A DNA stretch of 29,461 nt, from contig JAYOFM010000040.1 of the NCBI GenBank assembly GCA_038117225.1, positions 1-29,461 of the forward strand. The letters are read 5' to 3'. Within the stretch, counting starts at the first letter, position 1, and the number at the start of each line of letters is the position of its first letter. Made by a program: the position numbers and the translations under genes. Source of the stretch: JAYOFM01 sp038117225. GTDB taxonomy: Bacteria; Pseudomonadota; Alphaproteobacteria; Rhodospirillales; Casp-alpha2. Shown piece after piece: positions 24,748-29,461 of the stretch. The notes beneath the pieces were generated by a model. That model did no database searches, was not told the DNA's origin, and saw nothing but the letters and a program-made list of their open reading frames with translations.

Positions 24748-26259
24748 TTATTTCTCGATCCAGGTGTCGCGAAGATCGACGTACTGCACGGGGATCAGCT
24801 TGTAGTTCTTGACCTCCTTGCGCACGGCGGAAACGTAGTTCTTGAAGTACGGCACCGCGGTCGGACCCTCGTTGTAGAGGATTTCCTGCACGCGGTCATA
24901 AAGCTTCTTGCGTCCGGCGAAGTCGGTACGCGAACGGGCCTTGTCCAGGAGATCGTCGACCTCGGGGTTGGAATAGCCCGAGAAGTTCCAGGTCGCCTTG
25001 GTGGTGAAGAACGGCGTCAGCGTCTCGTCGATGGTGGCGCGGCCGAACCAGTTGTTCTGGGACGTGCGGTTCGGTGCCGGATTACGCAGGATGTCCTTGT
25101 AGAGGCGCGCAATCTCGACGCTTTCGATCTTCGCCTTGAAGCCAGCTTCGTTCAGGTTCTGCTGAGCAACGATGGCCGCCGGTTCCAGGCCTGGACGGCC
25201 GGTCGAGGTGAAGATTGAAATTTCGACCCCGGTTGCGCCTGCTTCGGCGAGCAACTTCTTGGATTTGGCCAGATCCCGCTTACGTTGCGGCAGGGCCTTG
25301 TTGTAGTAGGGGTTCGACGGGCCCACGGGGGTATCGTTGCCGAGTGCACCGAAACCGCCGGTGGCGGCTTCCAACATGGCTTCGCGGTCGAGTGCGAAAC
25401 GCAGCGCCTGGCGCACTTTGACGTTGTTGAAGGGCTTTTCGTTGACGAACATGACAAGCGGCTGGAATGAAGGCGCCGCCACGATACGGACGTCAATGTT
25501 GGGGTCCGATTTCAACTGATCGACGATTTCCACCGGTGCGAAATACATGATGTCGATTTCGCCGGTTTTCAGCGCCGACACCTGGGCCGCGTATTCCTTG
25601 ATGTAGATCTGGTGAATTTCATCGAGATAGGGCAGGCCCTTTTCGAAGTAATTCGGGTTCTTCACCAGGATGGCTTTGTTGCCCGGGATATACTCCTTGA
25701 GGATATACGGGCCCGAGCCGATCGGCTTGTGGCTGATGTCTTCGAGGTTTTCCTTGGCGATGACGCGGGCGAAGGTAGTTGCCAGCTGCAACGGCAAGTC
25801 CGCATAGGAGCCCTTCAGCTTGATGACGACGGTATGGTCATCCTTGGCGGTGATCTCGGTAATCGGGCCCATGGCCTTGCGGCCCTTGGACGCGGTCTTG
25901 GGATCGAGGATGCGGTCGAACGAGAACTTCACATCATGCGCGGTTACGGCACGTCCGTTGGAGAACTTGGCGTTCTTCACCAAGTGGAACGTCCATTCGG
26001 AACTGTCCGCGTTGGCTTCCCATTTGTGGGCCAGTTGCGGTTCCGGCTTCAGTTCGTGGCTGACACGAGTCAGGTTGCTGAAAATCAAGGCGGTCAGCAT
26101 ATAGCCGTCACCGGTTGTCGCGCGTGCCGGATCGAGACCCGGTTTGACGCTCGGCACGGCGAATTTGAGTATGCCGCCCTTCTTTTCTGCCATTGCCGGA
26201 AAAGCGCTCAAGGCGAGCGCCATCACGGCGACTATAATCATTGAAAATCTATTTCTCAT
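24748..26259 (-). CDS. Periplasmic solute-binding protein of a peptide/opine ABC transporter (SBP family 5)
   Basis: This 503-residue exported binding protein has a signal peptide MRNRFSMIIVAVMALALSAF ending at AMA-E (about residue 24), with no lipobox cysteine, so it is soluble in the periplasm. Family-5 features include GLDPARATT, LAHKWEANADSSEWTFHL, NAKFSNGRAVTAHDVKFSFDRI, PIGSGPYILKEY, and VRQALRFALDREAM. It delivers the solute to the adjacent permeases; the ligand may be a peptide, opine, or another amine-containing molecule. The start at 26259 is set by the signal peptide and a GAGGA stretch just upstream. It is the first gene of the operon. Confidence 0.93.
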   Translation of the reverse strand: MRNRFSMIIVAVMALALSAFPAMAEKKGGILKFAVPSVKPGLDPARATTGDGYMLTALIFSNLTRVSHELKPEPQLAHKWEANADSSEWTFHLVKNAKFSNGRAVTAHDVKFSFDRILDPKTASKGRKAMGPITEITAKDDHTVVIKLKGSYADLPLQLATTFARVIAKENLEDISHKPIGSGPYILKEYIPGNKAILVKNPNYFEKGLPYLDEIHQIYIKEYAAQVSALKTGEIDIMYFAPVEIVDQLKSDPNIDVRIVAAPSFQPLVMFVNEKPFNNVKVRQALRFALDREAMLEAATGGFGALGNDTPVGPSNPYYNKALPQRKRDLAKSKKLLAEAGATGVEISIFTSTGRPGLEPAAIVAQQNLNEAGFKAKIESVEIARLYKDILRNPAPNRTSQNNWFGRATIDETLTPFFTTKATWNFSGYSNPEVDDLLDKARSRTDFAGRKKLYDRVQEILYNEGPTAVPYFKNYVSAVRKEVKNYKLIPVQYVDLRDTWIEK

Positions 26260-26517
26260 ATCCTCACTCTCCTGGTCAGGGTCATCCGGTTTGTCACGTG
26301 TCGGCAACGGCTTATGGTCCCGCATTTGGTAAGGTGGCCGAAGTCGATTCTCGAGACTCGCGACCGACCCATCGGTCACGTTTCGGTATGACTGGCGTTT
26401 GTTGGCCGTTTTCTGGCTGGAAACCGATCTTTGCGGCCCCTCCGTTCAAATGTCCGAAGCGCAATAATGGGTTCAAATTACAATAGCGTCGAATCAAATA
26501 TTCCGACTGTTGTATAA
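26260..26517. promoter_or_regulatory. Leader and promoter region of the ABC operon
   Basis: This 258-base gap between the LysR gene and the binding-protein gene is the only place for the ABC operon promoter. Its distal part (about 26455-26517) is AT-rich, unlike the surroundings. It contains the inverted repeat GACCGA/TCGGTC at 26362-26377 (4-base spacer) and the palindrome TCTCGAGA at 26349-26356, about 90-120 bases before the start codon. Either could be an operator or part of a leader structure. No -35/-10 pair fits consensus well. Confidence 0.4.
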
Positions 26518-27435
26518 TCAGGGGTTATTCCTCGTGGAACCTATTCGCGCCATGCCTGGTTCATCGCGCCACAGATATTCATCGACGAACAGGCGCGCCA
26601 AGCGGGAAAGCGGATTCTGTTTTGCGTGTGACAGCGACGCAACGACCCGCTGGTTGGTCTTGAATGGGCGGGTCTCGATGTTCGGAAACAGGTCCTGACG
26701 CGCCGCGAAACCGTCGACGACGGCGACGCCGACGCCGGCATTCACCAAAGTACAGGCGCTGAAGCAAAAGCGAACCTCGGTGCCGACGCGCTGGACCTCG
26801 CCATTCTCGCGGAAGGCATCATCGACGATGAGGCCGATAGGCGAGATGCGCGGGTAGGAAATCAGATGGGTGTCACGCAAATCTCGCGGACCGATCGTCT
26901 TTCGCCGGGCCAGCGGGTGCCCCTTGGGTATGGCGCAGACAAGGCGGGCGGATCGCAGTGGCCGGCATTCCAATGCCGGGTGGTCAACCGGCGTTATGGT
27001 CAGGCCAAAATCCGCCTGATGGCTATCCAGGCGGCTGATAATGGCCTCGTGGGGCGGCGTGTCGAAACCAATCTTGACCTCCGGCCGGTCACGCACGAAA
27101 GCGGCGATGGCATCGGGCAGCACGGTTTGGCCAAGACTTGGACTGGCCAGAATCTTCAGCGTGCCGACTTGGCTCTCGCGCAGGTCGTCAACCAGATCCT
27201 GGACCGCATCGACGCTGGCGAACACGCGCTCCAAATTCTTCGACAACACGTTGGCTTCCTGTGTCGGGTGAAGGCGTCCGCCGACCCTGTCGAATAGGCT
27301 GAACCCCAACCGGTCCTCGAACTGACGCACCATGTTACTGACCGCCGGCTGCGAGACACCGAGCAATCTGGCCGCGTTCTTGGTTGTGCCGCCGTACATG
27401 ACGGCCTGGAAGATTTCGAGCTGACGTAGGTTCAT
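26518..27435 (-). CDS. LysR-family transcriptional regulator
   Basis: This 305-residue regulator has an N-terminal winged helix-turn-helix (MNLRQLEIFQAVMYGGTTKNAARLLGVSQPAVSNMVRQFE, within 1-45 and its wing to about 60) and a C-terminal periplasmic-binding-protein-like effector domain (about 90-295). The start MNLRQLEIFQAVM and the overall wording recall the OccR/NocR branch, which regulates opine import and use, but this is an impression. It lies between the ABC operon (downstream, same strand) and the M20/arginase-like operon (divergent), the classic place for a LysR activator controlling both in response to the imported compound. Confidence 0.93.
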   Translation of the reverse strand: MNLRQLEIFQAVMYGGTTKNAARLLGVSQPAVSNMVRQFEDRLGFSLFDRVGGRLHPTQEANVLSKNLERVFASVDAVQDLVDDLRESQVGTLKILASPSLGQTVLPDAIAAFVRDRPEVKIGFDTPPHEAIISRLDSHQADFGLTITPVDHPALECRPLRSARLVCAIPKGHPLARRKTIGPRDLRDTHLISYPRISPIGLIVDDAFRENGEVQRVGTEVRFCFSACTLVNAGVGVAVVDGFAARQDLFPNIETRPFKTNQRVVASLSHAKQNPLSRLARLFVDEYLWRDEPGMARIGSTRNNP

Positions 27436-27511
27436 GAGCTATAACTCTTATGAATACGAAGTGCTGAAAACTTAATTCGACATTGTAGGCACAATTGGCT
27501 GAAATTGATCA
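27436..27511. promoter_or_regulatory. LysR/M20 divergent control region with two inverted repeats
   Basis: The 76-base gap is AT-rich compared with its flanks. It holds ATTGT-AGGC-ACAAT (27482-27495), close to the plus-strand start, and ATAA-CTC-TTAT at about 27440-27450, close to the LysR start. Both are candidate half-sites for the LysR protein, whose family typically binds imperfect dyads in such gaps. The family core T-N11-A is only approximated (T-N10-A) in the first repeat. Confidence 0.45.
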
Positions 27512-28720
27512 ATGGACGAGACATCGATAGTCGAGATAGATGAGATCGGCATGGCCGCATTCCTGGCGGACATGGTTCGATTGCCTTCGGTCAACCCGCC
27601 GGGTGACGAGGTCGCCGTGGCGAACATGATGGCGGCGCGGCTTAAGGCGCTCGGATTTGATACGTCCACCGTCGAAGCCGCGCCCGGACGCCCCAGCGTT
27701 ATCGGACGGTTGGCCGGAGTCGGCGAAGGTCCGACGCTGTTGTTCAATGGCCATATGGACGTGCAGCCGCCGGGCAATCACTGGACGCGAGATCCGTTCG
27801 CCGCCGTCGTCGAGGACGGGCGACTGTTCGGCCAGGGTGCCATGGACATGAAGGCGGGATTGACGGCAATCGTCTTCGCCGTCGACGGTTTGCAGCGGGC
27901 AAGCCGTCGATTGAAGGGCGACGTTCTGGTCACCGCCGTTGCCGACGAGGTTTGCGGCGGCCATCTCGGCACCGGCTTTCTGGTCGCGGAAGGCTTGGTG
28001 CGGGCGGACATGGCGGTGGTCTGCGAGCCAACCGGCGATACGGTTCGCGTCGCCCATCGCGGCGCCCTGTGGTTGGAGATCGAGATCACGGGGAAGTCGG
28101 CTCATGGCGGTCGGCCATGGCTTGGCGTAAACGCGGTGTCCAAGGCGTCTCGCATCGCGGCAGCGTTGGAAGATGTCCTGGTACCGAGTCTCGCCCATCG
28201 CACACACCCGTTGCTACCGGCACCGACCATCAACATCGGCACCTTGCGGGGCGGCACCAAGTTCAATCTCGTGGCCGACAAGGCGGTACTCCAGATCGAT
28301 CGCCGCATGGTACCCGGCGAAACGGCTGACGCGGCGGAAGGCGAGGTCGTCAATCTCTGCCAGGCGTTGTGCGACGCCGATTCTGAGGATTGGTCGTTCG
28401 AGGTGCGCCGCGTCATGCATGTCACGCCGGGGGAAATCGATGCGGATGCGCCCATCGTCAAGGCGTGCCAAAAGGTCCACTGGATGATCACCGGCGAGGA
28501 TGCGGTGATCGGTTCTACCGCCGGGTTCGAAGACGCTCACTTCTTGCTCGACGCTGGTATTCCAACCGCCATGTATGGTCCCTACAGGCGCACGGCGAAA
28601 AATGAGGATCCACATTACACCAACTCGGGCATGGCCGACGAATCTGTCGACCTTGACGACGTGGCCCGGGCAGCGCGCATCTACGCGCAGCTGATGATCG
28701 ACCTCTTAGGAGAAGAATGA
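27512..28720 (+). CDS. M20-family hydrolase (ArgE/DapE type) with altered metal ligand
   Basis: This 402-residue protein of the acetylornithine deacetylase/DapE family contains NGHMDVQPPG (His81, Asp83), GQGAMDMKAG (Asp112), CEPTGDTVRVAHRG (Glu172) and the dimerisation-domain GKSAHGG (His198). The normally invariant D-E-E motif reads ADEVCGG: the general-base Glu146 is kept, but the second Glu, a metal ligand in this family, is Val147 (codon at 27950-27952). The C-terminal AHxxDE motif is also altered (NSGMADESV). It may use one metal or another geometry, or have a different reaction. It overlaps the arginase-like gene by one base (TGATG), so the two are translated together. No clear ribosome site precedes ATG 27512; ATG 27551 is an alternative. 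Confidence 0.88.
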   Translation: MDETSIVEIDEIGMAAFLADMVRLPSVNPPGDEVAVANMMAARLKALGFDTSTVEAAPGRPSVIGRLAGVGEGPTLLFNGHMDVQPPGNHWTRDPFAAVVEDGRLFGQGAMDMKAGLTAIVFAVDGLQRASRRLKGDVLVTAVADEVCGGHLGTGFLVAEGLVRADMAVVCEPTGDTVRVAHRGALWLEIEITGKSAHGGRPWLGVNAVSKASRIAAALEDVLVPSLAHRTHPLLPAPTINIGTLRGGTKFNLVADKAVLQIDRRMVPGETADAAEGEVVNLCQALCDADSEDWSFEVRRVMHVTPGEIDADAPIVKACQKVHWMITGEDAVIGSTAGFEDAHFLLDAGIPTAMYGPYRRTAKNEDPHYTNSGMADESVDLDDVARAARIYAQLMIDLLGEE

Positions 28721-29461
28721 TGGCGTACACCGTTACCTGGGAAGAAATTAAGAGCCATTACAAGGTCAAGGATCGGGTTTTCCCCATGCTGAACGAGGAC
28801 ACGCCGACATTTCTCGGCGTGCCGCATGCGAAAACGGCGGAAGATCTTGGCGGCGCCGATGTGGTCATCATCGGAGCGCCCTACGTCGCGGGCTCTAGCG
28901 GTAAATACGCCGGCGTCGATAAATCCGAATGGGTGCTGGCGCCGAAGCGGGTGCGTCAGCAGTCGATCCGCTACCCCTCAGGCTACGTGCAGGACTTCGA
29001 TCTGGATATATTCGAGCACCTGAACGTGGTCGATTACGGCGACGCCGACATCCCGCCCGGGGTCAATATCGATCCGACGGCGGAAAACATCCTGAAGGCC
29101 CAGGCGGCAGTCGAAGTCATGGTCGGCGCGGCATTGGACGCCGGTGCCATTCCCATCGTCATCGGCCAGAACTCGCCATGCAGTTCCTACGCCATCGCCA
29201 AGCCGATCGCCGAACGGGCAAAGGGCAAAGTCGGCATGATCTCGCTCGACACCCACTGGGACGCCAAGCCGATCGACTGGCTGACCAAGGACCCGCGCAT
29301 CGCCGGCAGCGGCAATTGGAAGTCCAAGACCTATGAATTCCACGAAAATTTTTCGATCCCTAACCTGGTGGAAATCGGCGAGCGTGGAATGCTGGAACGT
29401 AAGGAAATGGTGCGCGACTTTATGGCCAATGGCGTTCACTTCTTTCCCATGTGGAAGGTGC
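28720..29461 (+). CDS. Arginase/agmatinase-family (ureohydrolase) protein, 3' end outside the window
   Basis: The first 247 residues are visible. The ureohydrolase fold is recognised from ADVVIIGAPYVAG (47-59), APKRVRQQSIRY, VVDYGDADI, and the central metal motif ISLDTHWDAKPID (Asp177, His179, Asp181). The other metal-binding loop, normally G-G-D-H-S, is here IGQNSPCSS (148-156), so its histidine ligand is missing. It may bind one metal, or be a non-catalytic partner of a second ureohydrolase, as in heteromeric members of the family. Canonical members hydrolyse guanidino groups to urea plus an amine. AGGAG at 28708-28712 lies 7 bases before ATG 28720; ATG 28717 is in frame directly before it. 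The final SxDxDxxDP motif would lie beyond the window. Confidence 0.8.
   Translation, partial: MAYTVTWEEIKSHYKVKDRVFPMLNEDTPTFLGVPHAKTAEDLGGADVVIIGAPYVAGSSGKYAGVDKSEWVLAPKRVRQQSIRYPSGYVQDFDLDIFEHLNVVDYGDADIPPGVNIDPTAENILKAQAAVEVMVGAALDAGAIPIVIGQNSPCSSYAIAKPIAERAKGKVGMISLDTHWDAKPIDWLTKDPRIAGSGNWKSKTYEFHENFSIPNLVEIGERGMLERKEMVRDFMANGVHFFPMWKV

Noticed and set aside
26312..26497. A 61-codon minus-strand frame in the leader of the ABC operon
   Set aside because: No ribosome site, no recognisable motif, and it lies in the region that must hold the operon promoter.

Overview
The window is a GC-rich, densely coded stretch of a bacterial chromosome. Dpp/Opp-type transport genes, a DUF1289 protein, a PilZ protein, MmgE/PrpD, M20 and amidohydrolase genes, and strongly G/C-biased third codon positions suggest an alphaproteobacterium, perhaps Rhodospirillales-like. 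That placement is inference from gene content; no rRNA or other marker gene is present. No rRNA, tRNA or CRISPR array was seen, and no gap between genes exceeds about 260 bases.

Layout. (1) 1-907: the left end of an IS3-family insertion sequence (inverted repeat, complete orfA, first part of orfB) joined in frame to the C-terminal part of the urease accessory GTPase UreG. This is a broken locus. (2) 914-5115: a small secreted protein, then an aminoglycoside-phosphotransferase-like kinase, an acyl-CoA synthetase and a cupin protein. The kinase and ligase together resemble the first steps of 4-hydroxyacid (levulinate-type) catabolism. (3) 5166-7504: a benzoylformate-decarboxylase-like ThDP enzyme and, divergently, a PilZ c-di-GMP receptor. 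(4) 7650-13469: a luciferase-like flavin oxidoreductase facing a four-gene minus-strand run of MFS exporter, TRZ/ATZ-type amidohydrolase, N-formylglutamate-amidohydrolase-like protein and M20 hydrolase. (5) 13559-16384: two adjacent genes that each encode three tandem RidA/YjgF domains, then a DUF1289 protein. (6) 16381-19695: cytosine-deaminase-type amidohydrolase and MmgE/PrpD on the minus strand, with a DUF1028 Ntn-hydrolase divergent from them. (7) 19706-26259: a minus-strand ABC transporter operon of the dipeptide/opine type (binding protein, two permeases, fused double ATPase) whose last gene is a TauD/TfdA-like dioxygenase. A strong UUCG-loop hairpin lies behind the binding-protein gene. 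(8) 26518-29461: a LysR regulator and, divergently, an M20 hydrolase followed by an arginase-family protein that runs off the window.

From about 7.6 kb onward nearly every gene is a hydrolase, deaminase-type protein, oxygenase or transporter of the kind used to import and dismantle small nitrogen-containing compounds (amides, ureides, N-acyl amino acids, opines, guanidino compounds or N-heterocycles). The substrate cannot be read from the sequence. The most unusual items are the two triple-RidA proteins, whose six domains all appear to lack the arginine of canonical RidA, and the M20 plus arginase-like pair, both with altered metal-ligand motifs.
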